Both the position numbers and the translations under genes were made by a program. This document shows, in pieces, positions 1-8,609 of a DNA stretch of 37,329 nt. The DNA comes from Pseudomonadota bacterium. GTDB taxonomy: Bacteria; Pseudomonadota; Alphaproteobacteria; Reyranellales; Reyranellaceae. The notes under the pieces are model-generated. The model did not search any database and was not told where the DNA came from. It saw only the letters and a program-made list of their open reading frames with translations. The stretch lies in assembly GCA_018240745.1 (NCBI GenBank), contig JAFEFF010000063.1:1-37329 (forward strand), written 5' to 3'. The first letter of the stretch is position 1. Every line of letters begins with the position of its first letter.

Positions 1-246
1 GGTCGGCGTGTTGTGGTCGGCGACGGCGATGGTGGCGTCGGTGCGGCGGACCGGACGGTGCGCCATGCGCAGGCCCTCGAAGGCCTGCGGGCTCGTCACC
101 TCGTGGACGAGGTGACGGTCGATGTAGATGACGCAGGTGCCGTCGTCCTGGCGATGGACGACGTGGCCGTCCCATATCTTCTCGAACAGGGTCCGCGGCG
201 GCGGCGGCGGAGGCGGCGGGGTGGCCGACTTCTTGCGGAACGCCAT
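1..246 (-). CDS. leuC: 3-isopropylmalate dehydratase large subunit, N-terminal part (runs off the window)
   Basis: The first 82 residues of LeuC are visible, read from the ATG at 246; the rest lies beyond the left edge. LeuC with LeuD isomerises 2-isopropylmalate to 3-isopropylmalate in leucine synthesis, using a [4Fe-4S] cluster whose cysteines lie outside this window. Diagnostic family sequence is present: [12 protein letters not shown] at about 19-30, [20 protein letters not shown] at 41-60 and VADHNTPT at 75-82. Oddly, it is preceded by about 17 extra residues with eight consecutive prolines (10-17), where most LeuC proteins begin almost directly at the TL(F/Y) motif. The gene follows rplS after 7 bases, so it is probably the distal gene of the ffh operon. 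Confidence 0.93.
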   Translation of the reverse strand, partial: MAFRKKSATPPPPPPPPRTLFEKIWDGHVVHRQDDGTCVIYIDRHLVHEVTSPQAFEGLRMAHRPVRRTDATIAVADHNTPT

Positions 247-253
247 GGTGCGC

Positions 254-721
254 CTACTTCTTTCCGCCGCCCTTGGCGGCGCGCACGTTCTTCTCGTCCT
301 TGGGCTTTTCCTTCTTGAGCTTCTCGCGGCGCGGAGTCTGCTCGGCGATCAGCTCGCGCTGCGCCTCGACGTCCTCGGCGATGCGGCTCGCCTTGCCGCG
401 CAGGTTGCGCAGGTAATAGAGCTTGGCGCGGCGCACGACGCCCTTACGGACGACCTCGATTTCCCAGATGTTCGGGCTGTAGAGCGGGAACACGCGCTCG
501 ACGCCCTCGTCGAAGGAGATCTTGCGCACGGTGAACGAGGAGTTCACGCCGGCGTTCTTGCGGGCGATGCATTGGCCTTCGTACACCTGGATGCGCTCGC
601 GGTTGCCTTCCTGCACCTTGAGGTGCACCCGGAGCGTATCGCCCGGCTCGAAACGCGGCACCGGCCGTTCGGCGGTCACCTTGTCCATCTGGGCCTGGCC
701 CAGCGTATCGAGAATGTTCAT
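254..721 (-). CDS. rplS: 50S ribosomal protein L19
   Basis: A 155-residue bL19, a large-subunit protein at the 30S-50S interface. The conserved core is clear: [32 protein letters not shown] followed by the [22 protein letters not shown] block and a [15 protein letters not shown] block. A lysine-rich tail of about 35 residues follows, longer than in E. coli L19 and common in alphaproteobacteria. The ATG at 721 is chosen because it gives the usual MNILDTL-type start and has AAGGA about ten bases upstream. It lies 17 bases after trmD, in the usual rpsP-rimM-trmD-rplS order. Confidence 0.97.
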   Translation of the reverse strand: MNILDTLGQAQMDKVTAERPVPRFEPGDTLRVHLKVQEGNRERIQVYEGQCIARKNAGVNSSFTVRKISFDEGVERVFPLYSPNIWEIEVVRKGVVRRAKLYYLRNLRGKASRIAEDVEAQRELIAEQTPRREKLKKEKPKDEKNVRAAKGGGKK

Positions 722-738
722 CGCCACTTGTCCTTTCG

Positions 739-1467
739 TCACTTCTCTTCGTCCGTCTTCGCGGTCCGGCGGGCCCACAAATCCGGCCGCCGTTCCCGCG
801 TGATCTCTTCCCGCCGTTTCTTCCGCCACTCGGCGACCTTGCCGTGATGGCCCGAAACCAGGATCTCCGGCACGCGCCGCTCGATCCCGTCCGGTCCGGT
901 CCACGACGCCGGCCGCGTGTAATGCGGGTACTCCAGCAATCCGTCCTCGAAACTCTCCTCGTCTCCCGACCGGGCCGCGCCCATCACGCCGGGCAGCAAC
1001 CGCACGCAACTGTCCATCACCGCCATGGCCGCGATCTCGCCGCCCGAGAGCACGAAATCGCCGACCGACACCTCTTCCAACGCGTGCGCCTCGATCACCC
1101 GCTCGTCGACACCTTCGAACCGGCCGCAGACCAGCAACACGCCCGGCCCCTTCGCCAGCTCCCGCGCCCGCGCCTGACTGAACGGCGCACCGCGCGGCGA
1201 CATCAACAGCTTCGGCACGTCCGGCCCGCCCGACCTCGGCGACACCGCGGCGATCGCGTCCGACAGCACGTCGGGCTTCATCACCATGCCGGCGCCGCCC
1301 CCGAAGGGCGCATCGTCCACCGTGCCATGGCGATCCCTGGCGAACCGCCGGATATCGACCGCTTCCAGCGCCCACACGCCTTCCTTCAATGCCTTGCCGG
1401 CCAGGCTCTCGCCCAGCGGGCCCGGAAACATCTCCGGGAAGAGCGTCAGCGCGATCGCGCGCCACAC
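739..1467 (-). CDS. trmD: tRNA (guanine-37-N1)-methyltransferase
   Basis: A 242-residue TrmD, the SAM-dependent enzyme that makes m1G37 in tRNAs and so prevents +1 frameshifting. The deep trefoil-knot SAM site is visible at about 110-144 ([14 protein letters not shown], then [11 protein letters not shown]), as is the N-terminal [11 protein letters not shown] and the [13 protein letters not shown] substrate loop. The start is the GTG at 1467, one base after the rimM stop. A longer reading frame exists upstream but would overlap rimM and add non-homologous residues. It is translated from the ffh operon. Confidence 0.95.
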   Translation of the reverse strand: MWRAIALTLFPEMFPGPLGESLAGKALKEGVWALEAVDIRRFARDRHGTVDDAPFGGGAGMVMKPDVLSDAIAAVSPRSGGPDVPKLLMSPRGAPFSQARARELAKGPGVLLVCGRFEGVDERVIEAHALEEVSVGDFVLSGGEIAAMAVMDSCVRLLPGVMGAARSGDEESFEDGLLEYPHYTRPASWTGPDGIERRVPEILVSGHHGKVAEWRKKRREEITRERRPDLWARRTAKTDEEK

Positions 1468-1468
1468 G

Positions 1469-1990
1469 TCAGCTCTCGTCCTCCTTCTCACCACCGCCTG
1501 CGAGCAGGCCCGCCGGCGGATCGACCAGAACCTTGCCGCCCGCGACATCGATCTCGGGCACCGCTCCGTCGGTGAAAGGCAGCATCACGCCGCCCGACAC
1601 CTCCATCATCGACCCGGCGCCGAAATCGTGGAAGGCGATCACCTTGCCCCAATCCCGGCCGTCCGTGCCGATGGCCTCGAGGCCGATCAGGTCGGCCTCG
1701 TACCACTCCCGCTCGCCCGTCTCCGGCAGACGCTGGCGCTCCACGTAGAGACGCAACCCGCGCAATGCCTCGGCCGCCGTGCGATCGGCTACGCCCTCGA
1801 TCCGGGCCAGGACCGCGCCACGTGCGGCGCTGAGGGCCTCGACCCGGTACTCCTTCTTCCCCGATTCGTCCGACAGCGGGCCATAAGCGGCGAGCGCCAT
1901 CGGGTCCTCGGTGAAACTCCTGATGCGCACCAGACCGCGAACTCCGTGCGGCGCCGCGACGACGCCGAGCAGGACGCGGTCCCGGGCCAT
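1469..1990 (-). CDS. rimM: 16S rRNA processing protein RimM
   Basis: A 173-residue ribosome maturation factor that binds the 30S head (uS19) during late assembly. The N-terminal RimM barrel begins [23 protein letters not shown], and the C-terminal PRC-barrel half carries [12 protein letters not shown] and [13 protein letters not shown]. Its ATG overlaps the rpsP stop in ATGA, indicating translational coupling. Length and order are typical of the family. Confidence 0.95.
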   Translation of the reverse strand: MARDRVLLGVVAAPHGVRGLVRIRSFTEDPMALAAYGPLSDESGKKEYRVEALSAARGAVLARIEGVADRTAAEALRGLRLYVERQRLPETGEREWYEADLIGLEAIGTDGRDWGKVIAFHDFGAGSMMEVSGGVMLPFTDGAVPEIDVAGGKVLVDPPAGLLAGGGEKEDES

Positions 1991-2364
1991 CAGCTCGCCG
2001 CGGCCTCCTCGGCCGGCTTCCCGCCTTCGCCTGCAGCGGCCGCCGCGGCCTTCATGCGCTCCTGCGCCTTGGCCTTGGGCTGGCTCTTCTTGGTCTGTTC
2101 GCGCCGCTCGCGCGGCTTCATCAGCTCGGCCTGGGCGAAGAACTTGGCGAGACGATCCGACGGCTGCGCGCCGACCTTGAGCCAGTGGGCCACGCGCTCC
2201 TTGTCGAAGGTGATGCGCTTGTCGTGCTCGCGCGGCAGCAGCGGGTTGTACGTGCCGAGCTTCTCGATGAAGCGACCGTCGCGCGGGCTGCGCGAGTCGG
2301 CGACCACGATGTGGAAGAACGGGCGCTTCTTGGTCCCGTGACGGCTCATGCGGATGGATAGCAT
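1990..2364 (-). CDS. rpsP: 30S ribosomal protein S16
   Basis: A 124-residue bS16, needed for 30S assembly. The family core is plain: [38 protein letters not shown], then a segment ending [10 protein letters not shown]. The last 45 or so residues are a Lys/Ala/Glu-rich low-complexity tail not found in E. coli S16 (82 residues) but usual in alphaproteobacteria. It sits 27 bases after ffh and overlaps rimM by one base. Confidence 0.96.
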   Translation of the reverse strand: MLSIRMSRHGTKKRPFFHIVVADSRSPRDGRFIEKLGTYNPLLPREHDKRITFDKERVAHWLKVGAQPSDRLAKFFAQAELMKPRERREQTKKSQPKAKAQERMKAAAAAAGEGGKPAEEAAAS

Positions 2365-2391
2365 TCTGTCTCCTTCAAACCTTGCGAATCT

Positions 2392-3801
2392 TCAGCGCGG
2401 GAAACCGGGCGGCGGCTGCATGCCACCGAGGCTGCGCATGAATCCTTTCTCTCCGAGCTTGTTCACTCGCTTCATCATCTTGAGCATGTCGGCATGCTGC
2501 TTGAGCAGCTTGTTGACGTCCTGCACAGCCACGCCCGAGCCCCTGGCGATGCGCTTCTTGCGCGAGGCGTGGATGATGTCGGGGTTGCGACGCTCCCTGG
2601 GCGTCATGGCGAGGATCACCGCCTCCTGACGCTTGAGCTGCTTTTCGTCGATCTTGGCCTTGGACATCGCGGCCTTGGCCTGCATGGCGCCCGGCAGCAT
2701 GCCCATCAGGCCGCTGAGGCCGCCCATCTTCCTGAGCTGGCGGAGCTGGCTCAGCAGGTCGTCCATGTCGAACTGGCCCTTGCGGACCTTGGCCGCGAGC
2801 TTCTCGGCGTCTTCCTTCTCGATCGTCTCGGCGGCGCGCTCGACCAGCGAGACGATGTCGCCCATGCCGAGGATGCGCGACGCGATGCGGTCGGGATGGA
2901 ACGGCTCCAGCGCATCGAACTTCTCGCCGACGCCGATCAGCTTGACCGGACGGCCGGTGACCGCGCGCATCGACAGCGCGGCGCCGCCGCGGGAGTCGCC
3001 GTCGACCCGGGTCAGCACGATGCCGGTGACGGCCAGCCGCTCGTTGAACGCCTTGGCCGTATTGACCGCGTCCTGGCCGGTCATGGCGTCGGCGACGAGC
3101 AGCGTCTCCTTGGGCTTGGCGAGATCGGAGATCTGCTTGACCTCCGTCATCAGCTCTTCATCGATCGACAGACGGCCCGCGGTGTCGAGGATGAGGACGT
3201 CGTAGCCCTCGCGCCGCGCCTGCTCCATCGCCCGGCGGGTGATGGCGAGCGGCATCTCGAGCGGCACGATCGGCAGGGTCGCCACGCCGGTCTGCTCGCC
3301 CAGCACCTTGAGCTGCTGCTGCGCGGCGGGGCGGCGGGTGTCGAGCGAGGCCATCATGACCTTGCGGCGTGTCGCGAAGGTGCCGCTGGTGCCGAACATC
3401 TCGGACGCCATGCCCTGCGGGCCCTGGCTGAGGCGATAGCCGATCTTGGCCGAGGTCGTGGTCTTGCCCGAGCCCTGCAGGCCGACCATCAGGATCACGA
3501 CCGGCGGGACGGCGTTGAGGTCGAGGTCGGCGACGGTACCGCCCAGCATCTCGACCAGGTGATCGTTGACGATCTTGATCACCATCTGGCCCGGCGTGAC
3601 CGAACGGATGACGTCGGTACCGATCGCCTTGGGCCGGACCTCGTCGACGAACTGGCGGACCACCGGCAGGGCGACGTCGGCCTCGAGCAGGGCCGTGCGC
3701 ACCTCGCGCAGGGCGGCATCGACGTCGGCCTCGGTCAGCGCTCCCCGCCCCCGCAGCCGGTCGAATACATCGCCCAGACGTTTGCTCAGACCTTCGAACA
3801 T
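2392..3801 (-). CDS. ffh: signal recognition particle protein Ffh (SRP54)
   Basis: A 469-residue SRP GTPase that binds 4.5S RNA and signal sequences and delivers ribosomes to FtsY at the membrane. Domains in order: N helical bundle 1-95; G domain with P-loop GLQGSGKT at 107-114, DTRRPAA at 154-160, DTAGR at 206-210 and TRVDGDSRGG at 264-273; methionine-rich M domain about 320-460 with the RNA-binding SRKKRIARGSG motif. A Gly/Ser-rich stretch of about 15-19 residues at 125-143 lies between the P-loop helix and the next strand and looks like an insertion. This is the first gene of the operon running to leuC; its receptor ftsY is encoded separately at 7053. Confidence 0.97.
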   Translation of the reverse strand: MFEGLSKRLGDVFDRLRGRGALTEADVDAALREVRTALLEADVALPVVRQFVDEVRPKAIGTDVIRSVTPGQMVIKIVNDHLVEMLGGTVADLDLNAVPPVVILMVGLQGSGKTTTSAKIGYRLSQGPQGMASEMFGTSGTFATRRKVMMASLDTRRPAAQQQLKVLGEQTGVATLPIVPLEMPLAITRRAMEQARREGYDVLILDTAGRLSIDEELMTEVKQISDLAKPKETLLVADAMTGQDAVNTAKAFNERLAVTGIVLTRVDGDSRGGAALSMRAVTGRPVKLIGVGEKFDALEPFHPDRIASRILGMGDIVSLVERAAETIEKEDAEKLAAKVRKGQFDMDDLLSQLRQLRKMGGLSGLMGMLPGAMQAKAAMSKAKIDEKQLKRQEAVILAMTPRERRNPDIIHASRKKRIARGSGVAVQDVNKLLKQHADMLKMMKRVNKLGEKGFMRSLGGMQPPPGFPR

Positions 3802-3929
3802 CGTTCCCTTCGTCCGCCCAAACAGGTATCGCGCCGATGCGCGAGCCTTCGCGGATCAGCGGAGCTCCCCGTCTCAGCCAACCGAGGGCGGGGGAACCAA
3901 TTAATCGGCACGACCGATTGAGCGGCCGG

Positions 3930-3958
3930 GGTATAAGGCCTGCCGGCCAAGGAGTCAA
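3930..3958 (-). promoter_or_regulatory. predicted sigma-70 promoter of the ffh operon
   Basis: On the minus strand TTGACT (3953-3958) is followed after exactly 17 bases by TATACC (3930-3935), a near-consensus -35/-10 pair. Transcription would begin near 3923, leaving a leader of about 120 bases before ffh. That leader contains a small hairpin with arms AATCGG and CCGATT around 3903-3919. The -35 box overlaps the plus-strand ribosome site of the divergent gene at 3964. Confidence 0.6.
3949..3954 (+). promoter_or_regulatory. ribosome binding site that supports a TTG start
   Basis: AAGGAG lies nine bases before the TTG at 3964. There is no ATG or GTG near this position in frame and the next Met is far inside a membrane segment, so this site decides the start of the CPBP protease gene. 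Confidence 0.65.
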
Positions 3959-3963
3959 AAGGC

Positions 3964-4623
3964 TTGCCGACCGACGCTAACCCCTTGATCCAGTGTAATT
4001 ATAGACCAATCCCCGGCTGGTCCCTGATCGTCTTCGGGTTGGCTTTGCCGGTGATCGGGTACGCCGTCGTACGGTTGCTGCCCAATCGGGAGATGCTGAC
4101 CATCCTGGGCGGCTTCTTCCTGATCGGCCTGCTGGCGGTGATCGTGGCGGTGGCGCCGCTCGGCAAGGCGGCCTTTCCCGCCCTGGGCCTACGGCCGGCC
4201 AACTGGAAATACCTGGTCTTCGGGGCGTTCGGCACGCTCTTCCTGTCGGTCGCGGTCAGCCAAGTCGGCATCGAGCCGCAGGGCATGAAGCAGGTGATCG
4301 AGGTGGTGCGCGAGCCGCACGAGATGGTCCTGAGCCTGCTGCTGCTCTCCGTCCTGGCGCCGATCGTCGAGGAGCTGGTGTTCCGCGGCCTGCTCTATGG
4401 CTGGATTGCCGGCCGCTGGGGCGGCACGGCCGGGCTGGTCGTGAGCTCGCTCGCCTTCGCCGCGGCGCACTACGAGCCCGCGCACGTCGTCCTGGTGCTG
4501 CCCCTCGGCTTCCTGTTCGGCTGGCTGCGGCGCCGCACCGATTCGCTGCTGCCGTCGCTGTTCTCGCACATCGTCAACAACGGCTTCGCCCTGCTGGCGG
4601 CGGTATACTTGCCGGGCATCTAA
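3964..4623 (+). CDS. CPBP-family intramembrane metalloprotease (CAAX prenyl protease-like)
   Basis: A 219-residue polytopic membrane protein of the CPBP (Abi/Rce1-like) family, glutamate-dependent intramembrane proteases. The catalytic signature EELVFRG at 136-142 gives the paired glutamates 136 and 137 with Arg141. The conserved histidines are H169 (AAHYEP) and H202 (FSHIVNN). Hydrophobic segments lie at about 20-38, 46-66, 83-100, 122-140, 155-170, 175-188 and 200-216. The start is a TTG supported by AAGGAG at 3949-3954. It stands alone, divergent from ffh and convergent with the next gene, separated from it by a large palindrome. The substrate cannot be told. Confidence 0.88.
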   Translation: MPTDANPLIQCNYRPIPGWSLIVFGLALPVIGYAVVRLLPNREMLTILGGFFLIGLLAVIVAVAPLGKAAFPALGLRPANWKYLVFGAFGTLFLSVAVSQVGIEPQGMKQVIEVVREPHEMVLSLLLLSVLAPIVEELVFRGLLYGWIAGRWGGTAGLVVSSLAFAAAHYEPAHVVLVLPLGFLFGWLRRRTDSLLPSLFSHIVNNGFALLAAVYLPGI

Positions 4624-4624
4624 T

Positions 4625-4694
4625 TCTTCCGGACCGCGGACCTCCAGGTCCGCTCATGACTCTGAGCGGACCTGGAGGTCCGCGGTCCAGAAGA
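4625..4694. terminator. nested palindrome between convergent genes, likely bidirectional terminator or REP-like element
   Basis: Arms 4631-4656 and 4663-4688 are perfect 26-base inverted repeats with loop TGACTC. One mismatch later the pairing resumes out to 4625/4694. Each arm is itself a palindrome: GCGGACCT-CC-AGGTCCGC at 4636-4653 and its complement at 4666-4683. The 3' side runs into the stop codon of the minus-strand gene. No U-run follows, so intrinsic termination is inferred from position between two converging genes. Confidence 0.6.
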
Positions 4695-5297
4695 TCATGA
4701 CGCGAGCTTGCGGTCGACGAAGTCGAGGCGGTCCTGGCCCCAGAACCGCTCGCCGTCGATGATGAAGAACGGCGCGCCGAACACGCCCTGCTCGATCGCG
4801 TGCCTGGTGTAGGCCTCGCGCCTGGCAGCCATCTCCGGCGCGGCGCCGGCCTGCATGACGCCATCGGCATCGAGCCCGCAGCCGGCGATGATGCCCTTCA
4901 GCGTCGCCGGATCGCCGGTGTTCTTCTCCTCGGTCCACAGCGCCGCCAGCACGGCGTGGGCCAGCTTGATGGCGTCGGCCATCCGACCCTGCTCGCGCAG
5001 GGCGATGACGCAGCGCGCGGCCGGCGTCTCGTCGGCCGGGAAGAACCTGGGCTCGAGCGTCAGCTTGATGCCGAGATGATCGCGCCAGCGCTTGAGCTCC
5101 ATCATCCGGTAGGCCTGGCGCTGCGGCGATCGCTTGGGCAGCGGAAGCCCGCCGGACGCCGCGAACACCGCACCGAAATCGACCGGCCAGATGGTGACGT
5201 CGGCACCGTATTTCCCGGTTATGGCCTCGAAGCGTTTCGACGCGAGGTAGGTCCAGGGCGAATTGAGCGAGACGTAGTAGTCGACGTGCTTGGCCAT
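4695..5297 (-). CDS. DsbA-fold 2-hydroxychromene-2-carboxylate isomerase family protein
   Basis: A 200-residue GST-kappa/HCCA-isomerase-like protein (DsbA thioredoxin fold). It begins [15 protein letters not shown], with N12-S13-P14 at the place of the catalytic Ser and glutathione-contact region. It ends with the family blocks [28 protein letters not shown] at about 171-198, including the cis-proline motif GAPFF. The founding member isomerises a naphthalene-degradation intermediate with glutathione. Many relatives lie outside any such pathway, and no naphthalene genes are present here, so the substrate is unknown. A divergent gene begins only 35 bases upstream. Confidence 0.88.
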   Translation of the reverse strand: MAKHVDYYVSLNSPWTYLASKRFEAITGKYGADVTIWPVDFGAVFAASGGLPLPKRSPQRQAYRMMELKRWRDHLGIKLTLEPRFFPADETPAARCVIALREQGRMADAIKLAHAVLAALWTEEKNTGDPATLKGIIAGCGLDADGVMQAGAAPEMAARREAYTRHAIEQGVFGAPFFIIDGERFWGQDRLDFVDRKLAS

Positions 5298-5332
5298 GTG
5301 TCCTCCCGCCGCGACTGTGGCATCTTTCGCCG

Positions 5333-6238
5333 GTGACGGAAAAGACCATCGCCATCACCGGCGGCGACGCCAACTATTTCGATCTGCTGCGCGACTGCGT
5401 CGGCTCATTGCGCGCGACGGAAGAGGGCCGCGGCATGACGCTCGGCATCCTCGATTGCGGCCTGACCACCGAGCAGCGCGCCTGGTTCGCGAAGCAGGGC
5501 GCGATCTTCGTCACGCCGGACTGGGACTTCGACTTTCCGGCACGCGCCAAGCTCGCGGACGGCTACAAGGCGCTGACGGCGCGGCCGTTCCTGCCGCGCT
5601 ACTTCCCCGGCTTCGACCTTTACTTCTGGATCGACGCCGACTGCTGGGTGCAGCAGGGCGATGCGATCGCCTTGTACCTGCGTGCGGCGCGGACCGGCGC
5701 GCTGGCGGTGGCGCCCGAGATCCATCGTTCGATGCGGCATTACCATCATGCCTGGACGGAGTTCTCGACCATCAACGGGGCGGCCTACGAATCGGCGTTC
5801 GGCAAGGAGGTCGCCGAGCGGCTGATCCGCTTTCCGCTGATCAATGCCGGCGTGTTCGCGCTCGAGGCTGCCGCGCCGCACTGGCAGGGCTGGGCCGACC
5901 TGCTCGGCGCCTCGCTGCAACGCTCGGCCGACATGACCGACCAGATCGCGCTCAACGTCCTGGTCTACGATCACGGCTTCGCCTGCGAGCCGCTGCCCAG
6001 CCGCTGCAACTGGCCGGTCCATCACGCGACGCCGGCCTGGGACGCCGAGCGCGGCCTGTTCGTCGAGCCGGCCATGCCCTACGACCCGCTCGGCATCCTG
6101 CATCTCACGATCTACACCAAGCGGCTCGACACCCTGGACGTGCGCGAGCTGGGCGGGCCGCGAGCCGGAGAGGTGCGGCCGCGCTCGTTGCGCTGGCCGG
6201 GCCGCGCGTTGCGCGAACCCCGTCGAACGGCCATATAG
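5333..6238 (+). CDS. glycosyltransferase-like protein with a DxD motif
   Basis: A 301-residue soluble protein with hallmarks of a GT-A fold, possibly GT8-like. An N-terminal strand ([14 protein letters not shown]) begins it. The YFWIDADCW segment (about 97-105) supplies D101-A-D103, the usual metal and sugar-nucleotide site. LINAGVFAL at about 169-177 and [10 protein letters not shown] at about 202-211 match the donor and acceptor-side blocks of such enzymes. The start is the GTG at 5333. It lies five bases ahead of dapF and is probably cotranscribed with it, though no link to lysine synthesis is evident. The specific sugar and acceptor cannot be told. Confidence 0.68.
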   Translation: MTEKTIAITGGDANYFDLLRDCVGSLRATEEGRGMTLGILDCGLTTEQRAWFAKQGAIFVTPDWDFDFPARAKLADGYKALTARPFLPRYFPGFDLYFWIDADCWVQQGDAIALYLRAARTGALAVAPEIHRSMRHYHHAWTEFSTINGAAYESAFGKEVAERLIRFPLINAGVFALEAAAPHWQGWADLLGASLQRSADMTDQIALNVLVYDHGFACEPLPSRCNWPVHHATPAWDAERGLFVEPAMPYDPLGILHLTIYTKRLDTLDVRELGGPRAGEVRPRSLRWPGRALREPRRTAI

Positions 6239-6243
6239 CCCGC

Positions 6244-7056
6244 GTGACGGTCCCTTTCCTCAAGATGCATGGGCTGGGCAACGACTTCGTCGTGCTCGAT
6301 GCCCGCACGCGTCCGCTCGATCTGCCGGTCGAGCGCCGCCGCGCCATCGCCGACCGTCGGCTGGGGGTGGGCTGTGACCAGCTGATCGTGCTCGAGCCGC
6401 CGACCGACCGCGCGGCCGACGTCTTCATGCGCATCTACAACCCCGATGGCGGCGAGGCGGGCGCCTGCGGCAATGCCACGCGCTGCGTCGCCTCGGTCCT
6501 GATGGGCGAGCGCAGCACCGACCAGGTCACCGTGCAGACCGTTTCCGGCCTGCTCGAAGCGGAGAAAGTGGGCGACGGCGTGATCGCGGTCGATATGGGA
6601 CCGGCGAAGCTCGACTGGCGCGACATCCCGGTCGCGGGCGCCTGCGACACCAATCACCTGCCGGTCGGCGCGGGCCCGTTGCAGGATCCGGTCGGCACCG
6701 GCATGGGCAATCCGCACGCCACCTTTTTCGTCGACGACCTGTCGAAGATCCCGCTGGCCGAGCTGGGCCCCCGACTGGAACACGATCCGTTCTTTCCCGA
6801 GCGCGCCAACATCGGCGTCGCGCAGATGCTGTCGCGCGGAAGGATGAAGCTGCGCGTCTGGGAACGCGGAGCCGGCCTGACGCTCGCCTGCGGCTCGGGC
6901 GCCTGTGCCGCCGTGGTGGCGGCGTCGCGCCGCGGGCTGGTCGACCGCAAGGCCGACGTGATGCTCGAGCACGGCACGCTGTCGATCGAATGGCAGCGCG
7001 ACGACCACGTGCTGATGACCGGCGGCATCGCGCTCGCCTTCAGGGGTGAGCTGTGA
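6244..7056 (+). CDS. dapF: diaminopimelate epimerase
   Basis: A 270-residue PLP-independent epimerase that converts LL- to meso-diaminopimelate for lysine and peptidoglycan. The two catalytic cysteines are both in place: C75 in [13 protein letters not shown] and C216 in [12 protein letters not shown]. The N-terminal [14 protein letters not shown] block confirms the GTG start at 6244. The stop overlaps the ftsY start in GTGA, so the two genes are translationally coupled. Confidence 0.97.
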   Translation: MTVPFLKMHGLGNDFVVLDARTRPLDLPVERRRAIADRRLGVGCDQLIVLEPPTDRAADVFMRIYNPDGGEAGACGNATRCVASVLMGERSTDQVTVQTVSGLLEAEKVGDGVIAVDMGPAKLDWRDIPVAGACDTNHLPVGAGPLQDPVGTGMGNPHATFFVDDLSKIPLAELGPRLEHDPFFPERANIGVAQMLSRGRMKLRVWERGAGLTLACGSGACAAVVAASRRGLVDRKADVMLEHGTLSIEWQRDDHVLMTGGIALAFRGEL

Positions 7057-8000
7057 GCGACGTCGCCGAGACCGAGAAGAAGAAGGGTTGGCTGTCGCGT
7101 CTGCGCGAGGGCCTGTCCAAGTCGACCAAGCGCGTCACCGAAAGCATCACCGGGCTCTTCACCCGGAAGAAGCTCGACCAGCAGACCCTGAACGAGCTCG
7201 AGGACGCGCTGATCCAGGCCGATCTCGGGGTCACTGTGGCGGCGCGCCTGGTCGAGAAGCTCGGCAAGGAGCGCTTCGGCAAGGAAGTCACCGACGAGGA
7301 GGTGCGCGCGGCCTTCGCCGACGACATCGCCGAAATCCTGACGCCGGTCGCGGTCCAGCTTGCCATCGATCCGGCGCGCAAGCCGCATGTCGTGCTGGTC
7401 GTCGGCGTCAACGGCAGCGGCAAGACCACGACCATCGCCAAGATGGCCCACCTGTTCAAGGGCGACGGCAGGAAGGTGATGCTGGCGGCGGGTGACACCT
7501 TCCGCGCCGCCGCGGTCGAGCAGCTCAAGGTGTGGGGCGACCGCGCCGGCGTGCCGGTCGTGTCGCGGCCGACCGGCGCCGACGCTGCGGGCCTCGCCTA
7601 CGAGGCGCTGGAGAAGGCCAGGGCCGACGGCTGCGACGTGCTGCTGATCGACACCGCGGGCCGGCTGCACAACAAGGCCAACCTGATGGAAGAGCTCGCC
7701 AAGATCGTGCGCGTGATCCGCAAGCTCGATCCCAGCGCGCCGCATTCCTGCCTGCTGGTGCTCGATGCCACGGTCGGCCAGAACGCCCACGCCCAGGTCG
7801 AGACCTTCAAGAGCCTGTCGCCGGTCGACGCGCTGGTGGTGACCAAGCTCGACGGCAGCGCCAAGGGCGGCGTGCTCGTGGCGCTGGCCGAGAAGTTCAA
7901 GCTGCCGGTCGTCGCCATCGGTGTCGGCGAGGGGATCGACGATCTGCGCCCGTTCGAGGCGCGTGCCTTTGCGCGCAGCCTGATGGGTCTCGCGGCCTGA
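7053..8000 (+). CDS. ftsY: signal recognition particle receptor FtsY
   Basis: A 315-residue SRP receptor GTPase that meets Ffh at the inner membrane. It has a short charged N-terminal A region with a basic amphipathic stretch ([20 protein letters not shown], 9-28), an N domain to about 110, then the G domain with P-loop GVNGSGKT at 118-125, DTFRAAA, DTAGR at 200-204 and [10 protein letters not shown] at 264-273. The A region is much shorter than in E. coli, as usual for alphaproteobacteria. It is coupled to dapF; the mtaB gene often found between dapF and ftsY in this class is absent. Confidence 0.97.
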   Translation: MSDVAETEKKKGWLSRLREGLSKSTKRVTESITGLFTRKKLDQQTLNELEDALIQADLGVTVAARLVEKLGKERFGKEVTDEEVRAAFADDIAEILTPVAVQLAIDPARKPHVVLVVGVNGSGKTTTIAKMAHLFKGDGRKVMLAAGDTFRAAAVEQLKVWGDRAGVPVVSRPTGADAAGLAYEALEKARADGCDVLLIDTAGRLHNKANLMEELAKIVRVIRKLDPSAPHSCLLVLDATVGQNAHAQVETFKSLSPVDALVVTKLDGSAKGGVLVALAEKFKLPVVAIGVGEGIDDLRPFEARAFARSLMGLAA

Positions 8001-8010
8001 TGGATCCGAT

Positions 8011-8604
8011 ATGAGCGACGACATCAAGCCCGAGAAGGGCATGCGCAAGCTCTACGCCACGGTGCTGGAGCTCGGACCGCTGGTGCTGTTCTTCGCCGCC
8101 ACCAACTACTGGAAGGACAACATCAAGCCGCCGGCGCTGGTCTTCATCGTGGCGACGCTGATCGCATTGCCGATGTACCGATGGCTCGAGAAGCGCTGGC
8201 CGGTCATGCCTCTGGTCGGCGGCTTCTTCGTCCTGGTGTTCGGCTCGCTGTCCTTCTGGTTCAACGACGCCATCTTCCTCAAGGTCAAGCCGACGGTGGT
8301 GAACTGCCTGTTCGGCGTGATCCTGGGCGGCGGGCTCCTGTTCTTCCGCCGGCCCTTGCTCAAACCGATCTTCGGCATGGCTTTCAGCCTCGACGACCCG
8401 GGCTGGTGGAAGCTGACGGTGCGCTGGTCGCTGTTCTTCTTCTTCATGGCCGCGGTCAACGAGGTGATCTGGCGCAACTTCTCGATGGAGACGTGGGCGC
8501 TCAGCAAGATCGTCGTCAGCTTCCCTGCGACCATGGTGTTCGCCCTGCTCCAGGTGCCGCTGCTCAAGCGCCACTGGGACGGCGAGGACAACCCGTTCGC
8601 CTGA
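8011..8604 (+). CDS. yciB: septation protein A / YciB family membrane protein
   Basis: A 197-residue integral membrane protein of the YciB (IspZ/intracellular septation A) family, implicated in cell-envelope integrity and division. Family blocks visible are LELGPLVLFFAATNYW, FGSLSFWFNDAIFLKVKPTVVN and the C-terminal AAVNEVIWRNFSMETWALSKI. About five or six membrane segments are present. It lies 10 bases after ftsY on the same strand and is likely in the dapF-ftsY transcript, a common arrangement in alphaproteobacteria. Confidence 0.92.
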   Translation: MSDDIKPEKGMRKLYATVLELGPLVLFFAATNYWKDNIKPPALVFIVATLIALPMYRWLEKRWPVMPLVGGFFVLVFGSLSFWFNDAIFLKVKPTVVNCLFGVILGGGLLFFRRPLLKPIFGMAFSLDDPGWWKLTVRWSLFFFFMAAVNEVIWRNFSMETWALSKIVVSFPATMVFALLQVPLLKRHWDGEDNPFA

Positions 8605-8609
8605 TCGGC

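Noticed and set aside
3903..3919. Riboswitch in the ffh leader
   Set aside because: Only a short AATCGG/CCGATT hairpin is visible; nothing matches a known riboswitch core.
4695..5297. Naphthalene degradation isomerase (nahD)
   Set aside because: Family membership is clear but no other naphthalene genes are near, and relatives have varied roles.
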